From NCBI RefSeq assembly GCF_004023665.1, contig NZ_SAUF01000001.1, positions 1,660,501 through 1,724,500 on the forward strand: a stretch of DNA of 64,000 nucleotides. The letters run 5' to 3'. Source of the stretch: Afifella aestuarii. Lineage in GTDB: Bacteria > Pseudomonadota > Alphaproteobacteria > Rhizobiales > Afifellaceae. Below the pieces are notes generated by a model, which was given only the letters and a program-made list of their open reading frames with translations, had not been told where the DNA came from and searched no databases. A program made the position numbers and the translations under genes. Below are positions 28,662-38,099 of the stretch, piece by piece (position 1 is the stretch's first letter; each line of letters starts with the position of its first letter).

Positions 28662-29927
28662 TCACGGCGTCGCGTGTCGGCGTCGTCCCCACAGGATCGG
28701 TGCGTAGCGGAGCGCGAAGGCGAGAAAGGCGAGGCTCCAGACGAGGCCGCCGAGCGTGATGAGCGCGGCATAGAGGCCGATCGCGAAGGTCGCGGCGATT
28801 CGGAGGACGGCGCCTAGGCTGACGGCTCCATAGAGCGCCCGCGTCCAGCGGTCCGCGTGGATCGCGCGGCCCGTATGGCCGAGGCTTGCGCGCGTCATGA
28901 TGGCGAGCGTCATGGTGCCGATCGCGCCGGCCGTCAAAGCATGAATGGCGGCGCTCTGCGTGATCAGCGTCGGTGCAAGAATGGAGCCGCCGACGAGGAC
29001 GAGTGAGATCGCGAGCCAGAGATAGCCGAGATGCAAGACGAGGACGATCGGTTCGCCGACGGTGGCGTGTCCGCGCCAGCGCGACAGGCGCAGACCGAGA
29101 AGGAGGCCTGCCGCCAGCCAGAGGATGCCGGTCACGGGGGCATAGGGGAAGACGACCCAGGCGGGGATGGCGGCAAGCGTTGCGAGGAGGGCGATCTTGT
29201 CGATCCGGCCGAAAGGCGCGGGCAGATTTTTGTCGCCATTCTTCACGAGCCAGTTGCGGGTGAAGCTCGGGGTTACGCGACCGCCAATGAGGGCGATGAG
29301 AAGTGCGATAAGGCCGAGAGCGAGACGCACGGCGTAGCCGGAGGAGATGAACCCTGCGGTCTCTGCATGGAAAAGCGCGTTGGCGAGCGCGAACACGGAA
29401 AGAATGACGGCGACCGGCATGTTCTTCCAGTTCTTGCCGGCAACGACTTCGCGGACAATGGCAAATGCGAGGGCTACGGGAAAGGCGAGGTCGAGCGCAA
29501 ACGCGAGTGCAGGCATGGCCACGAAGGCTGAGGCGATGCGCCCGAGAAGCCAAAGCGCAACGAGGCCGAGAAGCGGTTTTCCGCTCAAAGGGAGGCGGCC
29601 CGTCCAGTTGGGTACGGCCGTCAGAATGAAGCCCGCGATGATGGCGCCGACATAGCCGAAGATCATCTCGTGCTCGTGCCACGAGAGCGCGTCGAACGGG
29701 CCCATGGGGCTGCCGCCTGCAAAATACATCCACAGCCAGAACGGAATGGCGAGGCCAGCGAAGAGTGTGCCGGCGAAAAAGAAGGGCCGAAAGCCGTAAG
29801 ACAGGATGGGGGCTACGTCGAGGCTGCGGCCGCGCGTGTCTTTGTTGCTGACGCCCTCCGCCCGCTCGCGCCGCGGAACGGAACGGTCGATAAGGGTGGC
29901 GTTAATCCTGTCGGTGATCGGGCACAT
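28662..29927 (-). CDS. nnrS: NnrS family haem/copper membrane protein
   Basis: 421 residues from ATG 29927, preceded by GAGAGA; upstream in-frame codons to 30029 are open but look non-coding. About 12 TM helices cover most of the protein. Family marks are YGFRPFFFAGTLFAGLAIP near the N-terminus, WHEHEMIFGYVGAIIAGFILTAVPNWTG and HALTAGAIGTMTLAIMTRASLGHTG with conserved His residues. NnrS relieves nitrosative stress and often co-occurs with NO-responsive Crp/Fnr regulators, as here. No nitrite or NO reductase genes are in the window. Confidence 0.93.
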   Translation of the reverse strand: MCPITDRINATLIDRSVPRRERAEGVSNKDTRGRSLDVAPILSYGFRPFFFAGTLFAGLAIPFWLWMYFAGGSPMGPFDALSWHEHEMIFGYVGAIIAGFILTAVPNWTGRLPLSGKPLLGLVALWLLGRIASAFVAMPALAFALDLAFPVALAFAIVREVVAGKNWKNMPVAVILSVFALANALFHAETAGFISSGYAVRLALGLIALLIALIGGRVTPSFTRNWLVKNGDKNLPAPFGRIDKIALLATLAAIPAWVVFPYAPVTGILWLAAGLLLGLRLSRWRGHATVGEPIVLVLHLGYLWLAISLVLVGGSILAPTLITQSAAIHALTAGAIGTMTLAIMTRASLGHTGRAIHADRWTRALYGAVSLGAVLRIAATFAIGLYAALITLGGLVWSLAFLAFALRYAPILWGRRRHATP

Positions 29928-29979
29928 GATCGTCTCTCGCTTGCTTGCGCCAAGAGTAGCGGGAGCGGACAGAACGTCT

Positions 29980-29993
29980 TTGCGCTTCGGCAA
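29980..29993 (-). promoter_or_regulatory. Candidate NnrR/Dnr-type box upstream of nnrS
   Basis: TTGCG-CTTC-GGCAA is an almost perfect dyad, matching the NnrR-type pattern TTGCG-N4-CGCAA at nine of ten defined bases. It sits 52 bases upstream of the nnrS start, a typical activator distance. Confidence 0.5.
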
Positions 29994-30053
29994 ATTGCGG
30001 AAGGGGAGGTCGGATCGGACAGGGAGCACTCACGACGACCTCTCGCCGCTCTC

Positions 30054-30863
30054 TCAGTTCGTGGCGCCGAGGCTTCCTTCGGCGGGAGCCGCCTGACGCT
30101 CCAGATAGGCTCGGGGCGGCGTGCCGAGAACGCGCTTGAACATCGTCGTGAAGGCGGCCGGATTGTCATAGCCGAGATCGATCGCGACGGCCGTCACGGC
30201 CTCGCCGGCGGCCAATCGCGGCAAGGCCGCCATCAGACAGGCCTGCTGGCGCCAGGCGACGAAACTCAAGCCGGTTTCGCGGCGAAAAAGGCGTGTGAAG
30301 CTCCGCCGCGACAGGCTGAGAGCTTCGCTCCATTCATCGATCGTGCTGTGCGGCGTCGGATGAAGCAGGAAGGTGCGGCAGAGCCGCAGCAAAGGGTCGG
30401 TCTTGGGTAGCGGGAGCGACAACGGCAAGGCCGGGAGACGGTGCATTTCGTGTTCGACGAGCCGCATGAGCGCGGTGTCCCGCTCATCGAGCTCGCCGTA
30501 TCGCGGCAGTGCCACCGCTTCGGCGAGGAGGTTGCGCATGAGAGGCGAGATGCCGACGACCTGACATCGGGCCGGCATCGCTTCGGCGGCCTCGGGGAGG
30601 AGATAGAGGCTCTGGATCTTCACTCGGCCTAACATGTGGACCTCATGGACCACTTGAGGCGGGATCCACATGCCGCGTTCGGGCGGCATCACCCAGGCTC
30701 CGTCGCGGGTGACCATCATCACGACGCCGGTCGAGCCGTAGAGGAGCTGGCCTCTGCGATGATTGTGCGGCGCGATGATCTGGCCGTCCCGATACTCGGT
30801 GCCGAGAGCGATCACGCGGCGCGGAATGTCATCTGCGAAAGGGAGAAGGGGAGGATTTTTCAA
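30054..30863 (-). CDS. AraC family transcriptional regulator
   Basis: 269 residues, apparently from TTG 30863. An N-terminal cupin (PHNHRRGQLLYGSTGVVMM) is followed by a C-terminal double helix-turn-helix (TIDEWSEALSLSRRSFTRLFRRE and AVTAVAIDLGYDNPAAFTTMFKRVLG). It resembles the NimR-like subgroup that controls adjacent exporters. It is divergent from the MFS exporter at 30997, a classical regulator/target arrangement. Confidence 0.9.
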   Translation of the reverse strand: MKNPPLLPFADDIPRRVIALGTEYRDGQIIAPHNHRRGQLLYGSTGVVMMVTRDGAWVMPPERGMWIPPQVVHEVHMLGRVKIQSLYLLPEAAEAMPARCQVVGISPLMRNLLAEAVALPRYGELDERDTALMRLVEHEMHRLPALPLSLPLPKTDPLLRLCRTFLLHPTPHSTIDEWSEALSLSRRSFTRLFRRETGLSFVAWRQQACLMAALPRLAAGEAVTAVAIDLGYDNPAAFTTMFKRVLGTPPRAYLERQAAPAEGSLGATN

Positions 30864-30996
30864 GATCGTGGCCCAGTCTCGTAGGACAATGACCCTAATG
30901 CGGTGGCGGGCCGCCGTCGATGGGGCTTGCTAGGCGGTCTCCCCAAAAGCCGGCAGTCGCCGGCTGAAATCCGCACAGGCTCGAAAGGCCCCTCGA

Positions 30997-32241
30997 ATGA
31001 CCTCCGTCACTGCCTCCCGTTCCGGTTCCGGCGGTACCGCCTTTGCGGTGCTGGGCGCGGCGAGCTTCTGCCATCTTCTCAATGACATGATGCAGTCGCT
31101 GGTGATTGCGGCCTATCCGATCTTCAAGTCGGAGTTCGATTTGAGCTTTGCGCAGCTCGGCCTTTTGACGCTCACCTATCAGGCGACCGCTTCGATGCTG
31201 CAGCCGCTCGTCGGTCTCTATACCGATCGCCGGCCGCAGCCTTATTCGCTACCTGTCGGGATGAGCTCCACGTTGTGCGGGCTCCTCGCGCTCGCATTCG
31301 CGTCGAGCTATCCGGGCCTTCTCGTCGGCAGCGCGCTTCTCGGCATCGGCTCCTCGATCTTTCATCCGGAATTGTCGCGCCTGGCGCGTCTCGCCTCCGG
31401 CGGTGCACACGGGCTCGCACAGTCGATCTTCCAGGTCGGTGGGAATGCCGGCGCCTCGCTCGGTCCCATCGTCGTCGCGTTTTTCGTTCTGCCGCGCGGC
31501 CAGGAGAGCATCGCCTGGTTTGCGCTCGTGGCGCTGTGCGGGATCATCGTGCTGACGCGGCTCGGCGGCTGGTACAAGCGTCATGTCGAGCGCCGACCGG
31601 TGGCGCGGCGGGGCAGTGGCGAAGAGAGCGGGCTCGGCCGTCGCGAGATTGCGCGTGCGCTGATGCTCCTCTTCGGTCTGATCCTCTCGAAGTATTTCTA
31701 TCTCGCGAGCTTCACGAGCTATTACGTCTTCTACCTGATGCATCGCTTCGGGTTGCCGCAGGGCGAGGCGCAGCTCTACCTGTTCGTGTTCCTCGCGTCT
31801 GTGGCGGCGGGCACGTTGATTGGCGGGCCGGTGGGCGACCGCATCGGGCGCAAGGCGGTGATCTGGACATCGATTGCCGGTGTTCTGCCCTTTACGCTCG
31901 TTCTGCCCTATGTCGGGCTTCCCGCGACCGCCGCCCTCAGCGTTTTGATCGGCCTCATTCTCTCTTCGGCCTTCTCTGCGATCGTCGTCTATGCGCAAGA
32001 ATTGATGCCCGGGCGTGTCGGGATGGTCTCCGGGCTCTTTTTCGGCCTCGCCTTCGGTATGGGCGGTATTGGCGCGGCACTCGTCGGCGTTCTCGCCGAT
32101 TGGACGAGCATCGAGTTCGTCTACAAGATCTGCGCCTTCCTGCCGGCGATGGGCTTTCTTGCTGCCTTCCTGCCAGACGCGGAAGGACGGCGCCGGGCGC
32201 GTCTGGAAGCCCGCCTCTCGTCCAACGCGTCAGAGCGCTGA
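30997..32241 (+). CDS. MFS transporter, fosmidomycin-resistance (Fsr) type
   Basis: 414 residues with 12 predicted TM helices. The N-terminal SFCHLLNDMMQSLVIAAYPI, LGLLTLTYQATASMLQPLVG and GSSIFHPELSRLA blocks are characteristic of Fsr-like exporters; the second half has the motif-A relative GGPVGDRIGRKAVI. It probably exports a toxic compound by proton antiport. Regulation by the divergent AraC protein is inferred. Confidence 0.88.
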   Translation: MTSVTASRSGSGGTAFAVLGAASFCHLLNDMMQSLVIAAYPIFKSEFDLSFAQLGLLTLTYQATASMLQPLVGLYTDRRPQPYSLPVGMSSTLCGLLALAFASSYPGLLVGSALLGIGSSIFHPELSRLARLASGGAHGLAQSIFQVGGNAGASLGPIVVAFFVLPRGQESIAWFALVALCGIIVLTRLGGWYKRHVERRPVARRGSGEESGLGRREIARALMLLFGLILSKYFYLASFTSYYVFYLMHRFGLPQGEAQLYLFVFLASVAAGTLIGGPVGDRIGRKAVIWTSIAGVLPFTLVLPYVGLPATAALSVLIGLILSSAFSAIVVYAQELMPGRVGMVSGLFFGLAFGMGGIGAALVGVLADWTSIEFVYKICAFLPAMGFLAAFLPDAEGRRRARLEARLSSNASER

Positions 32242-32250
32242 CGAGCCCCC

Positions 32251-32280
32251 AAAGAAAAAGGGCGGCTCGCCGCCGCCCTT
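32251..32280 (-). terminator. Bidirectional terminator between fsr-like gene and icd
   Basis: Stem AAGGGCGGC (32258-32266) pairs with GCCGCCCTT (32272-32280). On the minus strand it is followed by TTTTTCTTT, making it a strong icd terminator; it also ends the convergent exporter gene. Confidence 0.85.
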
Positions 32281-32308
32281 CATTAATCGTGTCAGAAAGA
32301 CTGGTCCG

Positions 32309-33523
32309 TCAGCCCATCGCCTTCTGCAAATTCGTGTCGATCTTGTCGAGGAAGCCCGTCGTCGACAGCCACGGCTGATCGGGACCGACGAGCAGGGCAA
32401 GGTCCTTCGTCATGGCGCCCGATTCGATGGTGTTGACCACCGTCCGTTCGAGCGTGTCGGCGAAGTGCTTCAGTTCCTTGTTGTCGTCGAGCTTGGCGCG
32501 GTGCGCGAGACCGCGGCTCCAGGCGAAGATCGAGGCGGTCGAATTGGTCGACGTCTCTCGGCCCTGCTGGTGCAGACGGAAGTGCCGGGTGACGGTGCCG
32601 TGCGCGGCCTCCGCTTCGACCGTGTTGCCATCCGGCGTCATCAGCACCGAGGTCATCAGGCCGAGGGAGCCGAAGCCCTGCGCGACGGTATCGGACTGCA
32701 CGTCGCCGTCGTAGTTCTTTGCCGCCCAGACGAAGCCGCCCGACCATTTCAGCGCCGCCGCGACCATGTCGTCGATCAGCCGGTGCTCGTAGGTGATCTG
32801 GCGCGCCTCGTATTTCTCCTTGAACTCGGCCTCGTAGATCTCTTGGAAGAGGTCCTTGAAGCGGCCGTCATAGGCCTTGAGGATCGTGTTCTTGGTCGAA
32901 AGATAGACCGAGTAGCCGCGCATCAGACCATAGTTGAGGGAGGCGCGGGCGAAGTCGCGGATCGATTCGTCGAGGTTGTACATGCCCATGGCGACGCCGC
33001 CGTCGGGGAAATCGAACACTTCGTATTCCTTGGAATCCGAGCCATCCGTCGATTCCCAGCGCATCGTCAGCTTGCCGGCACCCGGGACGACGAAATCCGT
33101 CGCCTTGTACTGGTCGCCGAAAGCGTGGCGGCCGATGACGATCGGCTTCGTCCAGCCGGGGACGAGCCGCGGCACGTTCGAGCAGATGATCGGCTCACGG
33201 AAGACGACGCCGCCCAGAATGTTGCGAATCGTACCGTTCGGGGAGCGCCACATCTTTTTGAGGCCAAATTCTTCGACGCGGGCCTCATCCGGCGTGATCG
33301 TGGCGCATTTGACGCCAACCCCGACCTTCTTGATCGCCTCGGCCGCATCCACCGTCACCTGATCCTCGGTGGCATCACGGTTCTCGATACCGAGATCGTA
33401 GTACTGGAGATCGAGGTCGAGATAGGGGTGGATGAGCTTTTCCTTGATGTAGTGCCAGATGATCCGTGTCATCTCGTCGCCGTCGAGTTCGACGACGGGG
33501 TTCTCCACCTTGATCTTCGCCAT
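32309..33523 (-). CDS. icd: NADP-dependent isocitrate dehydrogenase
   Basis: 404 residues from ATG 33523, with AGGAAA upstream; the frame continues upstream to 33580 without family similarity. It starts [20 protein letters not shown] as in eukaryote-like homodimeric IDHs of Alphaproteobacteria. Signature residues include the substrate-binding RSPNGTIRN and the YDGDVQSD metal site. It converts isocitrate to 2-oxoglutarate in the TCA cycle. recA-alaS-icd is a conserved neighbourhood, here interrupted by the nnrS/AraC/MFS block. Confidence 0.97.
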   Translation of the reverse strand: MAKIKVENPVVELDGDEMTRIIWHYIKEKLIHPYLDLDLQYYDLGIENRDATEDQVTVDAAEAIKKVGVGVKCATITPDEARVEEFGLKKMWRSPNGTIRNILGGVVFREPIICSNVPRLVPGWTKPIVIGRHAFGDQYKATDFVVPGAGKLTMRWESTDGSDSKEYEVFDFPDGGVAMGMYNLDESIRDFARASLNYGLMRGYSVYLSTKNTILKAYDGRFKDLFQEIYEAEFKEKYEARQITYEHRLIDDMVAAALKWSGGFVWAAKNYDGDVQSDTVAQGFGSLGLMTSVLMTPDGNTVEAEAAHGTVTRHFRLHQQGRETSTNSTASIFAWSRGLAHRAKLDDNKELKHFADTLERTVVNTIESGAMTKDLALLVGPDQPWLSTTGFLDKIDTNLQKAMG

Positions 33524-33606
33524 GGATTTTCCTGTCTGCGTTGCTCGGTGCTGCGCGGGTCCGGAGCGGCTTTTCCGCACATTCAGATCAACGGGCGTAT
33601 AGCAAA

Positions 33607-33638
33607 CGCCCTCCGCCGCGCAAACACGGCGAAGGGCG
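33607..33638 (-). terminator. Hairpin upstream of icd, possible terminator of the small membrane-peptide genes
   Basis: 33607-33618 pairs with 33627-33638 (11 of 12 bp). On the minus strand only TTTG follows, so termination strength is doubtful. Confidence 0.4.
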
Positions 33639-33686
33639 AGAAATCGATTCTCTCATGAGGCTCGTCGCGAGCCTGCCGCGTTCAGG

Positions 33687-33761
33687 TCATAGGAGACCCG
33701 CGAGCGAGAGGATGATGATGATGATGGCGACCAGGCCAACGAGGTAGACAATATTGCGCAT
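33687..33761 (-). CDS. 24-residue single-TM small protein (copy 1)
   Basis: ATG 33761 to TGA 33687. The sequence starts MRNIVYLVGLV, contains five consecutive Ile codons (ATC run at 33711-33725) and ends LSLAGLL. Almost the whole peptide is one hydrophobic helix with a single Arg at position 2 (inside-positive). GGAG stands nine bases before the ATG. Its twin at 33819 shares length, start (MR-[NS]-I) and end (LSL-x-GL), which is the main evidence that both are genes. Function unknown; inner-membrane location is inferred. Confidence 0.65.
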   Translation of the reverse strand: MRNIVYLVGLVAIIIIILSLAGLL

Positions 33762-33818
33762 GGCGGGTGGCTCCGTGGCTGTTGAGGCTTATAAGCGCTG
33801 TTGCGTCGAAGGTGCCGC

Positions 33819-33893
33819 TCAGGCGAGGCCGAGCAGCGACAGAACCGCCACGACGATGACGATCAGACCAACGATATAGATAATGCTTCGCAT
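33819..33893 (-). CDS. 24-residue single-TM small protein (copy 2)
   Basis: ATG 33893 (or the ATG immediately before, 33896) to TGA 33819. It starts MRSIIYIVGLIVIVV and ends LSLLGLA; GAGAGG is upstream at good spacing. It is hydrophobic throughout apart from Arg2. It is paralogous to the copy at 33687, 57 bases apart, same strand, consistent with a tandem duplication. Short single-TM peptides of this look occur in Rhizobiales as I recall, without known function. Confidence 0.65.
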   Translation of the reverse strand: MRSIIYIVGLIVIVVAVLSLLGLA

Positions 33894-33998
33894 CATGCCC
33901 TCTCTCAGTGTGCGTTCAATTCAGCTTTGCGGTGACAATTCCTGCTTTGCGACATGGTTCCGCGGATTTCTTGGCCCGCTGGGTCAAAGGAGGGGCGC

Positions 33999-34808
33999 GT
34001 GAGCGGCGAGAGCGGGGCAAAAACCCCTCAAGTCCCTGGGCCTGCAATCATCCTCGTCGAGCCGCAACTTGGCGAGAATATCGGCATGGTCGCCCGGGCA
34101 ATGGCGAATTTCGGTCTGTCCGATCTGCGTCTCGTTGCGCCACGTGACGGCTGGCCGAACGAAAAGGCGCGCGCCGCGGCAAGCCGGGCCGATCATGTGA
34201 TCGACGCGGTCCGGGTCTATGACAATGTCGCGGATGCGGTCGCAGAGCTTCGCTTCGTGCTCGCGACCACAGCCCGCACGCGCGAGATTCCGAAGGAGGT
34301 TCTGGGTCCGCGCGAGGCGGCGGCTGCCTTGCGCGAACACGAAAGCCTCGGTCAGGAGACCGGCCTCTTGTTCGGTCGCGAGCGCTGGGGGCTCGTCAAC
34401 GAAGAGATCGCCTATGCCGACAAGATCGTGACGTTTCCCGTCAATCCGAGTTTCGCTTCCCTCAATCTGGCGCAATCCGTGCTTCTGATGAGCTACGAAT
34501 GGCTGCAATCCGGCCTCGGTGAGGGCGAGCTTCCGACGCGGGCGGGGCTTCCGGAGCTCGATGAGATGCCGGCGCCGAAAGCGGAACTGGTCGGTTTGAT
34601 GGAGCATCTGGAGAGCGCGCTCGAGCCGACGGGCTATTATCGCACCGAAGAAAAGCGCCCCGTGATGGTGCGCAATCTGCGAGCCATGCTGCAGAGGCCG
34701 GGGTTTACGACCACGGAAATCCGTGCGTTGCGCGGCGTGGTGGCCGCGCTCGAGGGCCGCAAAACGAAACGCGATATCGCGAGAGCGGCCGGCGAAGAGG
34801 ATGAGTGA
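33999..34808 (+). CDS. trmJ: tRNA (cytidine/uridine-2'-O-)-methyltransferase TrmJ
   Basis: 269 residues from GTG 33999, which follows a strong AAAGGAGG at ideal spacing. SpoU/TrmH-type SPOUT motifs are visible: motif 1 [22 protein letters not shown], motif 2 [14 protein letters not shown], and motif 3 [22 protein letters not shown]. TrmJ methylates the ribose at position 32 of tRNAs using S-adenosylmethionine. The stop overlaps the murI start, so both are co-translated. Confidence 0.9.
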   Translation: MSGESGAKTPQVPGPAIILVEPQLGENIGMVARAMANFGLSDLRLVAPRDGWPNEKARAAASRADHVIDAVRVYDNVADAVAELRFVLATTARTREIPKEVLGPREAAAALREHESLGQETGLLFGRERWGLVNEEIAYADKIVTFPVNPSFASLNLAQSVLLMSYEWLQSGLGEGELPTRAGLPELDEMPAPKAELVGLMEHLESALEPTGYYRTEEKRPVMVRNLRAMLQRPGFTTTEIRALRGVVAALEGRKTKRDIARAAGEEDE

Positions 34809-35596
34809 CGAGAATGCATGACGCCGGCCCGGTGCTGGTGTTCGATTCCGGCCTCGGCGGACTTTCCGTCGTTCGGGCGATCAGCCAACAATTACCTCGC
34901 ATCCGTCTCGTCTATGTGGCCGACGATGCAGCCTTTCCCTACGGGGATTGGGAAGACGACCAGCTGCGCACGCATATCGTCGAGCTGATGGGGCGCCTCA
35001 TCGCCCAGTATCGCCCGACGGCGGTCGTCATTGCCTGCAACACGGCGTCGACGCTCGTTCTGCCGGCGCTGCGGGCCCGATACGAGATTCCCTTCGTCGG
35101 CACGGTCCCGGCGATCAAGCCGGCTGCCGAACAGACCAAGACCGGGATCATCGCCGTTCTTGCGACACCCGGCACCATGCGGCGCGATTATACGCGTGAT
35201 CTCATCCGAAAGTTCGCCTCGCTCGTTCATGTGCGGCTCGTCGGCGCGCCGTTGCTGGCGGCGTTCGCCGAAGCGCGGATGCGCGGCGAAGCGATCGACG
35301 AGAGGTCGCTCGCAGAGCAGATCGAACCGTGCTTTGTGGAGATCGAAGGGCGGCGTACCGATATGGTGGTGCTCGCCTGCACGCATTATCCGTTCCTGGC
35401 CGATTTATTCGACAGGCATGCACCATGGCCGGTGTGTTTCATCGATCCCGCACCAGCCATTGCGCGTCGGCTGGCGAGTGTTCTGGAAGATCGCCGCGTG
35501 GATGGAGGGCGGGGGAGTGCCGCATTTACGAGCGGCCGGCCAGTACCTGCGCCGGTATTGGAGATCCTGCGGCAGTATCGGCTGGCTGCAGCTTAA
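34805..35596 (+). CDS. murI: Glutamate racemase
   Basis: 263 residues from GTG 34805, overlapping the trmJ stop; ATG 34814 is a possible alternative. [10 protein letters not shown] begins the fold and the two catalytic cysteines are Cys78 (ACNTAS) and Cys192 (ACTHYP). It makes D-glutamate for peptidoglycan. Pairing with trmJ occurs in other Rhizobiales. Confidence 0.94.
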   Translation: MTRMHDAGPVLVFDSGLGGLSVVRAISQQLPRIRLVYVADDAAFPYGDWEDDQLRTHIVELMGRLIAQYRPTAVVIACNTASTLVLPALRARYEIPFVGTVPAIKPAAEQTKTGIIAVLATPGTMRRDYTRDLIRKFASLVHVRLVGAPLLAAFAEARMRGEAIDERSLAEQIEPCFVEIEGRRTDMVVLACTHYPFLADLFDRHAPWPVCFIDPAPAIARRLASVLEDRRVDGGRGSAAFTSGRPVPAPVLEILRQYRLAAA

Positions 35597-35677
35597 TTCC
35601 GGATCGGATGTTTCGCCGGCACGCCCGCAGGGAGACGGACGTGCCGGCGATGCCGATCGCTCGGCTTCAAAGAGTAA

Positions 35678-37030
35678 CTATTCGGCTTTGAGGAAGTCGC
35701 CGACGTCCAGGAGCACGAATTCGTTGTCGTCGGCCTTGTCGAGGGACCGGCCTGCCGAGAAGGGCAGGTTGTTGTCGTTGCCGACGACGATATGCGTCGG
35801 GTCGACCACATCCACGTTCTCGATCGTCACGAAAGGCATGTCGTAAAAGCCTTCGCCGCCGCCCTGCACCTTCTTGCCGTCGGTGTCGTCGATCTTGAGA
35901 AGGTCGATGTAGCCGATCTTGCGGACAGGCCCGCCTTCCATCTCGTCGGTCATCTCGATCTTGTAGATGCGCTTCAGCCTGGCCGGATTGGCGAAGCAGT
36001 CGGTTGCCGTCGACTTCGGGTCGTCACAGGCCTCGTCGGCTGAGCCGGCGCCATTGTCGCGCTCGATGACGAGGCCGTGCGTGTCGTCGATCATGTTGAA
36101 GTCGCCGATCGCCTCGCCGCCCTCGGCGAGCGGATAGAGCCAGGAGCGGCCGGTCCATTCGCCCTTCGCCACATCGAATTCGATGATGCGCAATGCCGGA
36201 TGGCCGTCGACCTTTTCGACTTCGCCGTCGACATAGACCGGACCTTCCAGCAGACCGTAGAGCTTCGACTTGTCGGGGGAGGAGGCGAGACCTTCGTAAC
36301 CGCCGGAGCGCTTCAGATTGAAGGCGGGCATTTCGGTCGCCGGATTGCCAGGCAGGCGCAGGAAGGGATTGTCGGGCGAGGTGACCGGTTTGTCGCCGAT
36401 TTTCGTCTCGACGAGTGTCTCGAGCTCTCCGTCCTTGTTGAATTTGAGGAGATAGGGCCCGAATTCCTCGCCGATCCAGAAGCCATCTTCGACCGGCTGG
36501 ATCGATTCGACGTCGAAATCGGCACCGGTCAGATAGCGGCTTTCCGAGCCTTCGTTGACGATCGGGAAGGGTGCCACCTCGTTCGGATCGGACAGGAAAA
36601 CGGTGTCGAGCCGGTTCACCTTGTTCGCGTCCCAGTCGAACGACAGATGATGGATCATCAAGGCCGCATCGGCCGAATTGATCTTGGAGCCGAAACCGTT
36701 GTCGGAGAGCGACCAGAAGGTGCCGTCGTCCATTTTCTTGATGCCGGAGAAACCCTGGATCGGCTGGCCGTCGAACGGCATGTTGAGGCCGGTCAGACGT
36801 GTACCGTCTTTGCCCGCGACCTTTGCGTCGCCGGCGCGATGGAAATCGGAGGAGGTGAACTTTGCGGAGGTGGCGAGGCTCGCCGGAGCGTCCTTCGGCG
36901 GCTCGACGAAAGTGGCTGCCGGCAGCACGGCATGCGCTTCGAGCTTCGCCGGGAACGCCTTCTCCTGCGCGTTCGCGTGGCTCAGAAGAGCGGCGGAAGC
37001 GGTTGCCGCCAGAAGGAATGTGCGCATCAT
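35678..37030 (-). CDS. Exported phytase-like esterase-domain protein
   Basis: 450 residues from ATG 37030 (AGAGG upstream). Signal peptide MMRTFLLAATASAALLSHANA, then a beta-propeller-type domain with FSGIKKMDDGTFWSLSDNGFG, FWIGEEFGPYLLKF, YEGLASSPDKSKLYGLLEG and HIVVGNDNNLPFS, typical of the 'esterase-like activity of phytase' family. It is likely periplasmic. Substrate is not predictable; phosphate-ester hydrolysis is the family name, not shown. Confidence 0.85.
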   Translation of the reverse strand: MMRTFLLAATASAALLSHANAQEKAFPAKLEAHAVLPAATFVEPPKDAPASLATSAKFTSSDFHRAGDAKVAGKDGTRLTGLNMPFDGQPIQGFSGIKKMDDGTFWSLSDNGFGSKINSADAALMIHHLSFDWDANKVNRLDTVFLSDPNEVAPFPIVNEGSESRYLTGADFDVESIQPVEDGFWIGEEFGPYLLKFNKDGELETLVETKIGDKPVTSPDNPFLRLPGNPATEMPAFNLKRSGGYEGLASSPDKSKLYGLLEGPVYVDGEVEKVDGHPALRIIEFDVAKGEWTGRSWLYPLAEGGEAIGDFNMIDDTHGLVIERDNGAGSADEACDDPKSTATDCFANPARLKRIYKIEMTDEMEGGPVRKIGYIDLLKIDDTDGKKVQGGGEGFYDMPFVTIENVDVVDPTHIVVGNDNNLPFSAGRSLDKADDNEFVLLDVGDFLKAE

Positions 37031-37164
37031 CAATGTGGCCTCTCATTTCGGGTGCGCCTGGGCGCGCCAGGCTCTTCCATGAAGACGGCTTTCGTTGCAG
37101 GCCGTTGACGGGCGGATGAAGCGACGATGAAGAGCCCAGGAAGGCTTGCCGCCGCGGTTGGTGT

Positions 37165-37193
37165 TTGACAGCAAGCGATAAAACCCATAAGTG
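37165..37193 (+). promoter_or_regulatory. Likely rpsD promoter
   Basis: TTGACA (37165-37170), a 17-base spacer and TAAGTG (37188-37193). This would give a leader of about 180 bases with GC-rich inverted repeats before rpsD. Confidence 0.45.
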
Positions 37194-37379
37194 AGCCGCG
37201 GCCCGGCGCTTTCAGCGCGCGGGGCCCGCACCCGTGGGGTCACTTCCGCCAACTTTTGTTCGGATCGGAATTTCGGCGAGCGCTTCGCCGAGCCCCTGTC
37301 AGTCGTTTGTCCGCATGGGCGGCACGGGCGGCAGAGGAGGGCGCGTTTCGAAACGCGAAACGGTAAGGATATCAGCGTT

Positions 37380-38000
37380 ATGAGCAAGCGCCAGAGCGCC
37401 AAGTACAAACTTGATCGCCGCATGGGCGAAAATATCTGGGGTCGCCCGAAGAGCCCGGTCAACAAGCGTGAATATGGCCCGGGCCAGCACGGTCAGCGTC
37501 GCAAGTCGAAGCTTTCGGACTTCGGTGTGCAGCTGCGCGCCAAGCAGAAGCTGAAGGGCTATTACGGCGAGATCCGTGAAAAGCAGTTCCGCAAGATTTA
37601 CGACGAGGCCGCGCGCCTGAAGGGCGACACCTCGGAGAAGCTGATCGGCCTGCTGGAGAGCCGTCTCGACGCAATCGTCTACCGCGCGAAGTTCGTGGCG
37701 ACGGTCTTTGCGGCACGGCAGTTCGTCAATCACGGTCATGTCCGCGTCAACGGCCAGAAGGTCAACATCCCGAGCTATCGCTGCAAGCCTGGCGACGTGA
37801 TCGAAGTGCGCGAGCGCTCCAAGCAGATCGCCGTCGTGCTCGAGGCGACCGATCTCGCCGAGCGTGACGTGCCGGATTACATCGATGCCGACCACAACAA
37901 GATGACGGCCACCTTCACCCGCGTGCCGGCCTTCTCCGAAGTGCCGTATCCGGTGACGATGGAGCCGAACCTCGTGGTCGAGTTCTATTCGCGCCAGTAA
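37380..38000 (+). CDS. rpsD: 30S ribosomal protein S4
   Basis: 206 residues from ATG 37380, with AAGGA upstream; the open frame to 37191 is the leader. It starts [20 protein letters not shown] and contains the S4 RNA-binding domain ([32 protein letters not shown]). It nucleates 30S assembly through 16S rRNA. It is monocistronic, as in other Alphaproteobacteria, with its own promoter and terminator. Confidence 0.98.
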   Translation: MSKRQSAKYKLDRRMGENIWGRPKSPVNKREYGPGQHGQRRKSKLSDFGVQLRAKQKLKGYYGEIREKQFRKIYDEAARLKGDTSEKLIGLLESRLDAIVYRAKFVATVFAARQFVNHGHVRVNGQKVNIPSYRCKPGDVIEVRERSKQIAVVLEATDLAERDVPDYIDADHNKMTATFTRVPAFSEVPYPVTMEPNLVVEFYSRQ

Positions 38001-38024
38001 ACGGTTGCGATCCCAAAGCTTTTC

Positions 38025-38052
38025 AAGGGCCGCCTTCGGGCGGCCCTTTTTG
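38025..38052 (+). terminator. rpsD terminator with UUCG tetraloop
   Basis: Perfect 10-bp stem, 38025-38034 with 38039-38048, TTCG loop, T-run directly after. Confidence 0.92.
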
Positions 38053-38099
38053 TATCCATGGGCTTGAGCGAGCGGGCGGCTTCGGTGAAGGTGCGGGCG

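Noticed and set aside
29927-30029. Extended N-terminus of NnrS from an earlier start.
   Set aside because: The extra 34 codons overlap the candidate NnrR box and lack family similarity; ATG 29927 has an upstream GAGAGA.
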